Below, in pieces: positions 34,557 to 44,841 of a DNA stretch of 44,841 bases. The DNA is from Saksenaea vasiformis B4078 (lineage: Eukaryota > Mucoromycota > Mucoromycetes > Mucorales > Saksenaeaceae): contig JNDT01001601.1 of assembly GCA_000697055.1 (NCBI GenBank), positions 1-44,841 on the forward strand. Direction: 5' to 3'. The first letter of the stretch is position 1. Each line of letters begins with the position of its first letter. The notes under the pieces are model-generated. The model did not search any database and was not told the DNA's origin. It worked only from the letters and a program-made list of their open reading frames with translations. The position numbers and the translations under genes were made by a program.

Positions 34557-35118
34557 CTATGTATTGCTTCGTTTCGCATGCTTGCTACCTTTCTCTTGAA
34601 ATGGATCTTCGCCATGAACCATAGGTGTCCTTCGAGCGTTGGAAAACATAGGCACTGATGGCTCGGGTGCTATGCGCGGAAGTCGTGGTAACGATTCACC
34701 TATTTGCCTGGCTTTCTCTGTGTAGACGGGATCCGCTGCAACTACATCATAGAAAGTAATAGGTTTATTTGTATCAAGCTCTGCGCCCGTGTGTGCCATC
34801 GTCATCATAGTTCGCGCAGCAGCAGCTACTGTTGCTTCATCACTGAGTTTTTCTGATAGTGGTGGACTTATTGGCGCTGACTGCCATACATCATGTCTTG
34901 GCGTCATAGCTGCTTCCATTTGACGTAAATCCTTGTCAATCATGCCGCTCTGTACTTTCAGCCTCGCATACTGAAGCCGCACTTTCAACGTGTTGGCGAT
35001 CTAAAGCCATTGGTTTATATATCTTGATGTCCATTTGCCAGCTTACCTCTTCTATGCTACGATGCCTCTTCACTTCATTTTCCCATGGTGGACTCAATTC
35101 AGCGTGCAGCCGGCTCAT
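34557..35118 (-). CDS. Small protein with a Whi5/Nrm1-like (GTB) motif
   Basis: Two exons, 35118-35047 and 35000-34557, separated by a 46-nt intron; 171 residues starting MSRLHAELSPPWENEVKRHR. Just across the join lies EIANTLKVRLQYARLKVQSG followed by a charged helix (MIDKDLRQMEAAM). The pattern L-K-x-RLQ-x-A-x-x-KV-x-x-G resembles the short motif by which the fungal repressors Whi5 and Nrm1 bind the G1/S factors SBF and MBF. The remainder is disordered, with several Ser/Thr-Pro sites (for example TPRHD, SPPLS, TPMVH) suited to CDK control, and a basic end (KHAKRSNT). Assignment rests on one motif, so it is tentative. If right, it would act on ACGCG-type promoters like the one between the histone genes. 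Confidence 0.55.
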
Positions 35119-35408
35119 ATGGATAATATGCAAAAGGTGGAGAGAGATGGGAAAGATACATGCTGGCTTTTTGTTTCTGGTCTGCCAGTATTTATCATAA
35201 TTCGTCTGGTCTCATGCTCTTCACTCGGTTCTTATTGGATATGATTCGTACCAAGGAAAAAAAAATATTAGCCTTCCAACCATTCGTGCAAAAATGAAGC
35301 AGCATGGCTGACGATCATTGTTAAATATTGACATTGCAAAGGAAAGAAAGCTAACACACGTAAAAAAAAAAAAAACCAAAACAAACACAATTACTAGTTT
35401 CGTTTAGA

Positions 35409-38400
35409 CTATCGGTGCATTCGGCGGCGAGCCTCCGATGCCTGCAATCGTTTGAATCCATCAATTAGGGCATCTACCATAGGATAGGATGTATCGCGTA
35501 ACCGGTAACCATCGGGTAATACTTTGATAACCTATCCACCATTTTTAAGTTACATACAGTATTGGGGTGACAGTTACTTACCCATCGCATTGGTGGTGCA
35601 CGCGCGCTCAGTTTGTAACCAAGATCAAAGTACCCTGGCTTTTCACTCATACAGAAACCATAGGCAGACATGCTTGGATTGGCACGAGTAAGCGCCGCAA
35701 GATGCTCCTCTGTTTTTCTGTTAGTATACGCCTTAAGAAACGGTGAGAGACTTACGTAATGCTTTGAATCCTCCCGCTCTGTATTTTGGATGCGATACAA
35801 GTTCTTGCACCTTTCTTGCAATAGCTTCCACGTATGTCACAATCAGTTCATCCAGATCTTCGAATTCTTGATCACCAATCTTCAGCATTGCAGGCGAGTT
35901 GTAGTCGTTGTTCGGTCGGACTTCAAGCACGTCAACGTGCTGATAGACACCTTCATCCACCTTCCACGTAATCGCAATATGGTCGTATCCTCGAGAAGAG
36001 GGTCGGATAACAAGATCACCGCGCTGGCGATCAGCAAGGAATTCCTCAGCTTCCCGATGATTGAACTGTTGGAACAAAGGATGTCGGATGTATCGTCCTG
36101 TTTTTGTTTGTTTTCGTTGTTTTAATTTACGTCGATCCTGTTCGCGTTTCTCCTCTTGATAGTCATAGTAAGGGTCATCGGAAAATTTGCGTAAAGGAAG
36201 ATCACTGTCCGGTTTGGTATCCGATGCTTTGCTCGACAAGTCCACAACGAATTTCTCCCGGTCAATGCGTAAGACTTTGCAGTTGATCGTTTGCCCAGGT
36301 GTCAACACGTCTGCCACGTTCATTATCCTGTCATCCGAGATATTATCTACATAGATTACACCTTCCAGTCCTGAATCAAGCATGCAGTGCGCAATTTTGC
36401 CACGTAACGCCATCACCTTGACTGGGATAATAAAACCTTGATTAAGTGTCTGAGGTGTTTCACCTGTAACCATAATAAATGTTTCTTCCATCGTTGGTCG
36501 CGAGTACTTTTGCCGTCGGTCATGGTAAGGACCCTGCAGCTCCAGCTTGATATGCTCCAAGATCTGTCTTTTAGGTGCATTGTACTGCTGCCTCAGCACA
36601 ACAGCATAATCATCCAAAATAAGATCGTTCAGCTTATCAGGGTATTCTTTAATCACACGCGTGACAATTGCCACTTTGGAATCGTAGTCATCCATTTCGT
36701 CTTCATCAATTTCCAAAGCGTCACCCGCCATCTTCCGTGCTAGTTCATAGTCCTGTGGATGGATACGCGTGTCATCTAAAATATCAGCGCCATCCACATC
36801 GCGAATTCGTAAATAGCTGGCACAATTCATAAAGGTGTTTGCAGGTGTTAGCTTGCGTAGTACGAGGGCTGTTCTGCTCTCAAGCTCGCCCTATTTATCT
36901 TTGTTAGCTTTGCCTTGACCATGTTCCACTTACTGTAGCATCAAGCTTCTTCAAGATACTCTGTGCCTTTCGCGGTCCAAAACCGCAAACATACTGCAGC
37001 GCGTTTGCTATGTATGGAGAATGAATGGCACTGTTGATATCTACACCAAAGTCATTCACGACATTGATTAATGCCCTTTCGAGGTAAAACAGTAGCAGAT
37101 CTTCCGGAACAAGATGTTGAAGTTCATGGTGTCGAAGCGCTAGGAGATCACGACCCAAGCCAACATACTCGAGTACAGGATTCTGCAATCGTCGTGCCAA
37201 ACTGATACAGTAGCGTACCACTTCATGGAGATCCCCAAACTCCTCCTCTGCACGCTTGGAATTCTTGTACAGTCTGGCAGCTTCATCGTTGACAACAACA
37301 AGATCCAGAGCACCCACACCACTGTCTTTTGCTTGATTGATCTCACCAACCATCATTTGCATGTGTTTGAGAACTTTTCGTGTTTCGGCTGTGTAGCCTG
37401 CAAATGCCACAACGTTTGGTTTACGCGACTTGATAAATTCTGCCATCGTTTTCCAGTGTTGCTCGTCCTTTAGATGCGGTACCTGGATATGATCCAGCAC
37501 CTTGCCACGATGGTTAACAAATACCGCCATAATGGGATCCTTTGGACCCCCATTGCCTGAGGACACAGCTACGACACGTGGGGTGCCGTTTTTGTAACGA
37601 TCGGCATCTGGTCCACGGAAAGGTCCAACATCAATCTTGGATTGCAACGACTTTGATGCTGCCTTGCAGATAAACTCTTGCGCTTCTACTCGCAACTTCT
37701 CTCGGATATATTTGTCCATCATGGGTACCAGATACTCCTTTAGAGCCTGCTCCAAAACTTCCCGGCGCTGATCATTCCATTGCTGAACAGTGTCACTATA
37801 TCCATCCGAAAGATAGTACTCGGCAACTTTGCTGAACCACATGCTATAGTTAGGAACTGTAACCGTGACTGAAAGCAAACCGTCGTTTTCTCCTTTAAGG
37901 ATATGCAAAAACTGGCCATCCTTGAAGGCTGAAACGGGCTTTTCATGAAGGTATTTGAACGGCTAAAGCAGATTTACGTGTCAACATGAATGCCAGTATA
38001 ATCTACAACCACCTACGTGCATCGGATGAAGATCCCCAATGGATCTAGCTCCCTTCTCCGTCGGTCGCACGTTGACCACGGCATGGGTTTCCCAATCACG
38101 ACGCATGGCTTTCCGCATCTGAGGATCATAACCGATCTCTTGTGCCAGCACCGATTTTGCGGCTATCAACAATGTTCAGAACTGTTTCTTCAAAGACGAA
38201 TAACATACCTTTCAAGACCTTTTGATAATCTGGGAAGCTACCATCAACATAATTCTGTGCTTCCTCTTCAGGATTTAAAAAGATATCTTCTGGATAGTAT
38301 CGTCGATTGCTGTTTAGATAATTTGCACCCAACTCTTGTGCTGTGATGCCAAATTTCTATGTGCAGCTCGGTAAGCAAAGACACATGTTGTCCAGAATAT

Positions 38401-40071
38401 TTACCGGTAGGAAAGCAGGAATCTTCGTCTTCTGACTTAGCTCATACAGTGATTTGTTTGATGGTCTTTTCGGTCCATTGTTCTGTTGCTGTCTTGCATT
38501 GACATTGTCACTGAATTTAAAGTTCACATAGTCCGTCAAATCCGTAATCTCCTCCATCTTTTCCACTTTGCTGCTTAATTCTTCGATATAACTGTCTCTA
38601 ATGAAGCATCGCGCGAGAAATTCAGCAAAGGTGGTTTTTCTTTCTTTAAAGCTGTGGTATTTGAAATCCAGATCGTAGATATCCCATAATTCCTCATTTG
38701 TCAAGATTTCCGTTGTGGCTCCCGTCATCTTGTCAATCTCGGTGAAGAAGTCGCGTCGATGGTCTTTGATGTGAGGAACTTCCAAGAATTCGCGAACGAA
38801 AAATCCAACGACATACGTGACAGCGGTAGTGAATTTTTCTGACGGTTGCTCTAATCCTCTGCTACGAGCTAACTGTTTGGCAATCCATTCGCCTTCCTCT
38901 TGCACATGAGCCATGTCTGCCTCTGTGAATGATTTTTTCAATCCTTCATATCGCATTTGCAGCCGTTCAGGCACGTCTGTCAAACGGATCACTTCGTCTT
39001 CTTCTGTTAACATGCGCTCCGCAAGTTCGCTCGGCTCAAAGATGTCGGCCAATTGAGGTTCGTTTTCGTGTTTATCCGTTTGCATTGGCTAAATCATCAC
39101 AGATGTACTGAATCCGAATCTGATTCACAGTATCTAACCATCCTTACCTCTTCGTCATAAAGAGCCCATTCATATTCACCACCGTCACCAAAAATATCGT
39201 ACATATCCATAACCGCACTGCAATGACGTCAAAAAAGGAAATAAAATATAGAGACCACCTACTCTTCACTAAGGCCTTCAGGAAGCATCTCCATCATGCC
39301 TTTGCCAGCTTTAGGTCGTCGTGCACGGTCATCGTCGTAGTAAGAATCTCTGTTATCTCGATATCTATCTCCTAGCACTTCGTCCAGATCGTCATCTTCG
39401 TCTGCAATAAAGTCGTTCAAATCGTCACGAGCAGGAGCTTCTTCTTCTTCATCAGAAAAGATCTTTTCTACACTCTTGGAAGCAGATGCAAATGAAGGTT
39501 CTTCGCGGCCGCGTTTAAGACGTTTCAATTTAGGCTAAGAAAAGTACAGCAAAGTCAAACGAAGAGCAATTAATAGAGATAAGCAACCTACCCCGGACGA
39601 ACGCGCCAGCTTTACGCCTGTATTTTCTTCCAAAAGATCGAGATCTTCTTCATCCAATTCTTCGGTGACTACAAAAATTCAATGTAAGCACATGAAATGT
39701 GAATGCTCTTGAAGCATACAAGTTTCTTTCTTTCGCCTCTTGCGTCTAACAGCTACCGCGGTTGATTCGTCAGAATCCTGATCTTCCTCTTCCTCGTCGT
39801 CGACGATGAATCCTTCTGCCACCTAGAGTACGAATTAGAAAACAAAAAGGGAAAATGAAGGAGACAGTTATATTAAAAAATAGAAACAGGATCATACTTT
39901 TCTGGCTTCTTCTTCATCTTCGTCTTCTTCTTCTTCGTCTTCATCGTCGTCATCGTCGTCTTGATCATATCCTACAGGTTCACCTTCTTCCTCAGACGCC
40001 TCTCGCTCTTGATCATTACGGAATCCGTATTCCATGTCATATGGCTCAGCGGCTTCGTCGCGGCTTGACAT
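35409..40071 (-). CDS. SPT6: Transcription elongation factor and histone chaperone Spt6
   Basis: Twelve exons on the minus strand: 40071-39898, 39822-39720, 39668-39592, 39534-39263, 39217-39148, 39088-38405, 38356-38209, 38162-38017, 37962-36934, 36890-35756, 35709-35582, 35531-35409; 4089 nt, 1362 residues. It has an acidic N-terminus (runs of Asp/Glu in residues 20-60), DEEDLDLLEENTGVKL, DIFGDGGEYEWALYDEE, the helical core, a YqgF/RNase H-like domain (PRVVAVSSGNGGPKD ... KPNVVAFAG), a helix-hairpin-helix (VCGFGPRKAQSILKKL), an S1 domain (about 1050-1120), and tandem SH2 domains starting RYIRHPLFQQF with RGDLVIRPSS. The end is ASEARRRMHR. Spt6 travels with RNA polymerase II, binds the phosphorylated Rpb1 linker through the SH2 pair and reassembles H3-H4 behind it. 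Intron 10 has a perfect TACTAAC followed by two AGs; only the second keeps frame. Confidence 0.96.
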
Positions 40072-40911
40072 TTTTGAAGTCGTCAAAGTCGGGCGAAAAG
40101 CAGCTCCTCCCCAAGTCAATGGATTTCGTTCAGCAAGCGCAGGTCACGTGTAGCTGAGATTAAAAATCGTAAATGGGCGATTGTATTGTCCTCCTGCTTT
40201 GTTGCACGCTTTCTGACATGATCTCGGCCATTTTCTTTCCCTCTGGACAGAAGCTGCGCCGACAATAATTTTATGCATAGTTAGTAAGCTTGCTTGTATT
40301 GAGCGAGTATATTCGCATACAGCTGAGGTTAAAGTTCATGTAGCAAGGCATTAGCTGAGGGACACTCCAACGGGACACTTCAGTCCCCGAAAAAGTTAAA
40401 AAGGATGGAGTGTAGTATCTAATACTTAATTTGGTTACAATAAAGTGTCCCGTACTGTGATGGCCCATAGTGCAATGTCCCATAGTGGAGTGTCCTGCAG
40501 CAGAGACTTCGTTGCTGGAGCGCCACAGTTATGTCCAGGTATATTGCAGTAGATATTTGATACAACAACACTCTGGATAGACAGAGAGTTTACTGTTTTC
40601 TGGGAATATTTGCTAGTAGGACTTATAATACACTGTCTATCAAATTTGTCCCTTAAAAAGTTCCAGTATTGTCCTTTTATCAAATATTCTTATATAGAAT
40701 CCTTACTGTGGTATGTCTGACTTTGCCGCAGGGCACTCCACTACAGGGCACACCACTGTGAAACACTCCGCTATCCTATACCTGATTATGGCAACTAGTG
40801 AAGTTACTATGTTATTATCCACTCAGAATTTGGAGGGACTGCGTGTCCCGCTGGAGTGTCCTTAACAGTTCCCATAGCTGAGGACGCAGTATTTATTTTG
40901 GATTGACGCAG
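40072..40911. other. Intergenic region upstream of SPT6 and downstream of the transporter gene
   Basis: Most of this stretch is the MITE-like element at 40359-40862. The first about 200 bases should hold the SPT6 promoter. No gene seen. Confidence 0.5.
40359..40862. mobile_element. MITE-like element with terminal inverted repeats and 15-bp sub-terminal repeats
   Basis: The left end (from 40359) reads GGGACACTCCAACGGGACAC and then TTCAGTCCC. The right end (to about 40862) is its inverted counterpart, GGGACTGCGTGTCCCGCTGG then AGTGTCC, with two mismatches and one indel. Inside the left end are opposite-strand units of about 15 bp (AAGTGTCCCGTACTG, CAATGTCCCATAGTG; 40443-40500), and before the right end same-strand units (GCACTCCACTACAGG; 40736-40780). 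TAGCTGAGG occurs at 40352 and again near 40875, a possible target duplication. It has no coding capacity, so it is non-autonomous. Confidence 0.65.
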
Positions 40912-42852
40912 TTATAGCACATATCGAAAGTCAGGATGTCTATCTCCCGCGAGTTCAATACCACCATACCGGGCTATTTCTTTCTTTTTTTCTTCTTCAT
41001 CCATTGCATCACGACGCCGGTTCTCTCGTGCAAGAATAATTCGTATAATGATTGCTACTACACTTTGTGCTGTCATAAAGCCCAGAGCAATTGCGTGACC
41101 ACCGATGTAAAAGGGAGGATCTTTAGAGGAGCGTGGAGAGTTAAAATGACTTGATCATTCCCTGGGTACACAGCATACCATAATAAAATTGACCACCAAT
41201 AACCCCTCCGCAGGTGCCCACGGATACAATAACAGCAGATGCCACGGCACGTCGAGTGAGACCTCCACTAACGAATAAAGAGGTTACTGGGCATGAAATC
41301 ATAAAATAACGCTTGTACATACAAATTGTTACTGAACCATGCAATTTTGACAGCAACGTTAACATAGACAGAAATAGTTATGAGACAGGCCGCCACATAG
41401 TTTGCCGCCACATTGTCTCGAGGAACGAACATCAGCATTAGAAATCCCGCGATAGCGAGCATGTTTGTTCCAATCATATGATAAGCACGTTCAAAGAATT
41501 TGTCTACTTTGTGTTATCCAAATTGCTCTCCAGTACAGATGTTCATAGACTTACCAGAACTGTAGCCAACTGCTAGCGTTGCAAAATAAGCTAACAAATA
41601 TGGCGGTGTTGTCAAACCTTGTGCCACCGCCCTTGTCCACGAACCCATACCAGCAATAATAGATGGTAGGAAAAGGGTGACACCTTGAATTGCGCTTGAG
41701 CCCATAATATGAATGGTCATGAACGCGTAGGTCTTCCAGTCTGTAAACACAAGTGCTACTTGCTTCCAGGACCAAGAATGATCGTCGGAGGTGCCAGCGT
41801 CTATTATTAAAATGTCACCAGACCGTGCGCTACTGTGATAGGAACAAATAACATTTACCAGCGGCAAGATGACCAACAACATACTCTCGTTCTTCTGATG
41901 TTAAAAATTTAGCGGTTTCTGGAGAGTCAGGCAAGTACCAAACGGCAAAGAAGGAAACCAGAATAGATGGTAAACCTTCAATGATAAAGAGCCTAAGAAG
42001 AAAGACTGTAAGCGCTCAACCGCGTTAGCTCTAGATTCTACCATTGCCATGTACGTAGTGCATAGTTTGGTATTTGACTAATAGCATATGCAAGCAAACC
42101 TCCAAATGCACCAGCAAGTGATCCAAACGACCAAAAGAAAGCTATTCTGCGACCGTACTCCTTGCGGGTGTACCACAGCGACATAAAGTAGATTACACCA
42201 GGGAAAAAACCTGCCCTCGGTCGTCAAAAGTTTGTCTATCATTAATATATACTTCATCGTTTACTCTTCCTACCGGCTTCAAAGACACCAAGCAAAAATC
42301 TTGCCACGGCGATGCCTGCAAAATTTTGACAGGCGGCCATAGCAGTCGCAATTGTACCCCATGACCTAAACAAATGGTCAATGTCTGTAATTACGTTGTG
42401 TTATTGCTTGCCCTGCTAGTAACGCTAGCCAATAGGATGGACGCCAGCGTCGCATAACAATGTTGGAGGGAACATCAAAAATGATATATCCAAAGAAGAA
42501 AATCGAAAGGGTCCACTGATATTCTAGCCTTGTCATACCGAGATCTGTGTCGAGTCCGCCCAATTTCGCATTGCCAATGTTGGTTCTAGCACTGCGTTAA
42601 CTTGTTTGCTTTTACCCTGTACAAGCTCACCGATCAATGTGACACCACAAATACAAGAAGCATAGGACTGGCAGAACACGAAGATCAATTTTTCTGGCAT
42701 TTACATGAGAAGACAATAGATGAAGTTTTAATTTACCGGAGAACTCTGGATCGCAAACATTTCTGCTCCACCGGTAATGGATTCTCTTGCTCTTTCGATC
42801 CGATCACCTTTTCATTGGTAAATGCTTGTTTGTTGTCAGCTTCTTCGTACAT
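40912..42852 (-). CDS. Major facilitator transporter of the Dal5/allantoate permease (anion:cation symporter) family
   Basis: Ten exons on the minus strand: 42852-42737, 42693-42631, 42591-42412, 42365-42274, 42210-42042, 41992-41859, 41800-41555, 41506-41323, 41267-41179, 41120-40912; 1482 nt, 493 residues. Family blocks continue across joins: RKIDLRVLPVLCFLYLWC/HIDRARTNIGNAK, FFFGYIIFDVPSNIVMRRWR, RFLLGVFEAG/FFPGVIYFMSLWY, LPDSPETAKFL, REYVVGHLAA/DAGTSDDHSWSW, WFSNNFGGLTRRAVASAV and the end DRHPDFRYVL. About 12 membrane helices are expected. Relatives in yeasts carry allantoate, nicotinate, pantothenate, biotin or thiamine precursors across the plasma membrane; substrate here is unknown. 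The intron at 42366-42411 uses a GC donor (GCAAGC). A TATATAG lies near 42906, before the start. Confidence 0.9.
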
Positions 42853-43806
42853 TTCAAATTCGTTAGTAGGGCAAGAACAGTAAGTATCAATCACAAATCA
42901 TTCTTATATAGGTCAAATCATTCTAACCGCCCAAGTCCTCCACTCGTAGGGGGCTCTCGGCCGCTGCTTCCTTGTCTTCTTTTTTTCCTTTCTGGGCCCT
43001 GGACGACGTAAATATTCAACCGAAAACTGGTATAATGGAAAACAGCATAAACGGCAACGATAGAAACTGGGTATTGGAGGAAGATCATAAGGTTACCACT
43101 GATGTACATCGTAAAGGTAATCGTGGGAGACGATCTATCGGCTTGCGTTCCTATCCCTCTATATAAACATGATTTCTGAGACTTCTATGAAGGTGTTTGC
43201 AAAGTCATCGTGCTGTAGCACTCGACAAACATGCGCGCTTAACACATATGCAAAACGCAGATACGAAGTATTCCGGTAGACTTGGGATTCTACCGTGCTC
43301 CTCCGTGATCGAGGCTCACAAGCTTCAGAATTTGGGTGCTTGTTCTAACGGGCTCAGTCTAGGTTTCTTTTTTTCCCTTACAATCATTTGGACTTCTAGA
43401 TCCTCCCCGAAAATGCATTATCCTGGTCAGCTCCACCGTTCATTGTTTTGTCTTTTATGTTCAGAGTGAGGGATAACCTCACTGTCTCGGCAACGCACAC
43501 TTCATTCATTCCAAGTTTGGTAACATGCACCCGATCGCAATTTCCGATAACGTCCGAAAAGTACTTTATTCGACGTTTCTTTTTCTTTTCCAAGTTTCAC
43601 GAAATCGGATTGTAATCGACCACCTCTGTATCCCGGAGGTTTCACTTCCGCCAAAATTATGTCCATCTTCTTGTTCAGCGGCCTGGCAAATGCATGTAAT
43701 CGGCTCTGTACAGTCACCTGACAAAAAAAAATTGTCAATAAAATACTCGATGAAAAAAAAAGGCTTACCTGTAAGCATCTACTGTTTTTGTTACAGCGAG
43801 ATATGA
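42853..43806. other. Region between the transporter start and the Fanzor 3' end
   Basis: Contains the transporter promoter side (TATATAG near 42906) and the 3' flank of the Fanzor gene. In Fanzor and TnpB elements the guide RNA is usually made from the 3' side of the nuclease gene, so 43500-43806 is where one would look; I cannot identify it from sequence alone. Small frames here (for example LQSDFVKLGKEKETSNKVLF near 43590 on the minus strand) are unassigned. Confidence 0.35.
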
Positions 43807-44841
43807 TCAGCGTTGAAACACCAATGGTCGGCCTTGACCAAGTGACGAGCATGTTGCAAGCTTGTGTATGTTTCTGCTGGCGTTGACATCGCGTTGCCAT
43901 AACGTGCCACAGGTTTGGCAACAGAGCACGCTATGCAGCGTTCCGTACGCTTCTTCGTTCAGTCGTAAGTTTTCCATGTTCTTTTGCTGACATCTGGAAC
44001 ACACCTAAGTATCCTCGATAATATGGAGTGTCTCCATGTGTTGTCAATATTACCTTTGACGTGTTGTACTCGTCCACATTGACCATAACAAGTAAACCGG
44101 CATTTTCTGCCTTTTTCAGAAGAACTCGACAGCGATCAGCCAGTCCAGAGATCTTGCCGCGCATGTTCGTTTGGAATGTGGCATTCCCGAATGCAACCAA
44201 AGGGATCCTGTCTGGCATTGGCCGTAGTGGTGCTTTTCGCCATTTCTGTTTCTGTGATCGTGGACGCCTACCAACCAAAGAGAATTAACAGCGCTGCCAA
44301 TTAAGTGTAACTGCCATACTTCTTCTCCCTTGCCCGTTTCCTATACGTGAAAATAAAAAAAAAGTTAGTCAAGCTCATATTACAATTTGAAAGGCACATA
44401 CTTTTGTTGCTTCTTCTTTCTCCAGGTCTTCCGTTTCTGTTTCAGACCGCGTAGATTATATTTTTTGCCACCATCAAGCAGTATGATGAGAAGTTCAGCC
44501 CCAGCCCGCTGCTTGCCAATATAGTTCAAGAATCGGAGACTTGCAAGCCTTTCATCATAGAAATCAAATAGCTGCTCCAGATTTGGCAATAGTGATTCGA
44601 GGTAAGTTGCCATTGTCTCTGGATTTGCTGTCTTCCGCGTTGTGATCTCCTGTTCTACTGCAAGGATTTCGTTTTCGCGCTTCATTCGCAGGATATTCGC
44701 ATTCGTCTTCTTGTACCCAGCCATGACATAAAACTCTGCTGTGGACATCTTCGAATTTCATGAGGTTCTGTACTATGACCATTACTAGCTACATAAATCT
44801 CCGTCATCCCCGGGTCAGCTCCCCATAAGTCGAATACGTTA
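43807..44841 (-). CDS. Fanzor-type (eukaryotic TnpB-like) nuclease, 5' end outside the window
   Basis: Minus strand, running off the right edge. The visible exons are 44841-44402, 44340-44320, 44267-44054 and 44004-43807, with introns of 61, 52 and 49 nt. All phases fit from the STAEFYVMAGYKKTN block to the stop. Features in order: WGADPGMTEIYVASNGHSTE (RuvC-I, Asp at 44816-44814); RFLNYIGKQRAGAEL, then DGGKKYN; a basic stretch (KQKRKTWRKKKQQK/KRARE); PLVAFGNATFQTNMRGKISG; VNVDEYNTSK/VCSRCQQKN; VLCCQTCGTLWQRDVNASRN, which carries the zinc-ribbon cysteine pairs and the RuvC-III Asp (43890-43888); end GQGRPLVFQR. This is the TnpB/Fanzor C-terminal layout, and Fanzors act as RNA-guided DNA nucleases. 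The RuvC-I segment and the STAEFY block are out of frame by one base, so there is a 1-nt deletion, an assembly error or a missed intron near 44750. Confidence 0.82.

Noticed and set aside
36438..36743. Separate gene on the plus strand inside SPT6
   Set aside because: It is a shadow frame opposite the well-conserved S1-domain region of SPT6.
39855..40157. Plus-strand Leu/Arg-rich frame
   Set aside because: It is antisense of the acidic N-terminus of SPT6.

Overview
This window is nuclear DNA from a fungus, most probably an early-diverging one of the Mucoromycota (Mucorales-like). The genes carry many short introns, mostly 45-80 nt, GT-AG, often with CTAAC/TACTAAC-like branch sites. Housekeeping genes are compact, and the spaces between them hold decayed Helitrons and DNA transposons. 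A methionine synthase reductase and a Fanzor-type nuclease both fit that lineage. The assignment is inference from gene content; no rRNA or tRNA gene was seen.

Left part (1-5.1 kb): the C-terminal end of a cut-and-paste transposase, then two tail-to-tail acyltransferase paralogues (HxxxDG family) separated by a (GA)n tract. Core block (6.0-19.0 kb): NAA15, the NatA N-terminal acetyltransferase scaffold (13 exons), convergent with a methionine synthase reductase (6 exons, the last only 9 nt); a Medusa-type developmental regulator; a divergent histone H3/H4 pair around an ACGCG-rich promoter; and a Yra1/ALYREF-type mRNA export adaptor.

Transposon graveyard (19-30.6 kb): coding relics without intact genes, a 15-bp tandem-repeat element, and two broken Helitron copies, one keeping the Rep HUH region. 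Second gene block (30.7-42.9 kb): a membrane-anchored SAM methyltransferase, a transposase pseudogene, UBC13, a small protein with a Whi5/Nrm1-like motif, SPT6 (12 exons), a MITE-like element whose inverted ends carry 15-bp repeats, and a Dal5/allantoate-permease-type transporter (10 exons, one GC-AG intron). The right edge (43.8-44.8 kb) holds a spliced Fanzor (eukaryotic TnpB-like, presumably RNA-guided nuclease) that runs off the window.

Exon models were built by hand. For the main genes, exon phases add up exactly and family motifs are continuous across the joins. Boundaries may be off by a base where I miscounted. Two genes show an unresolved reading-frame problem: the methyltransferase, and the Fanzor just after its RuvC-I motif.
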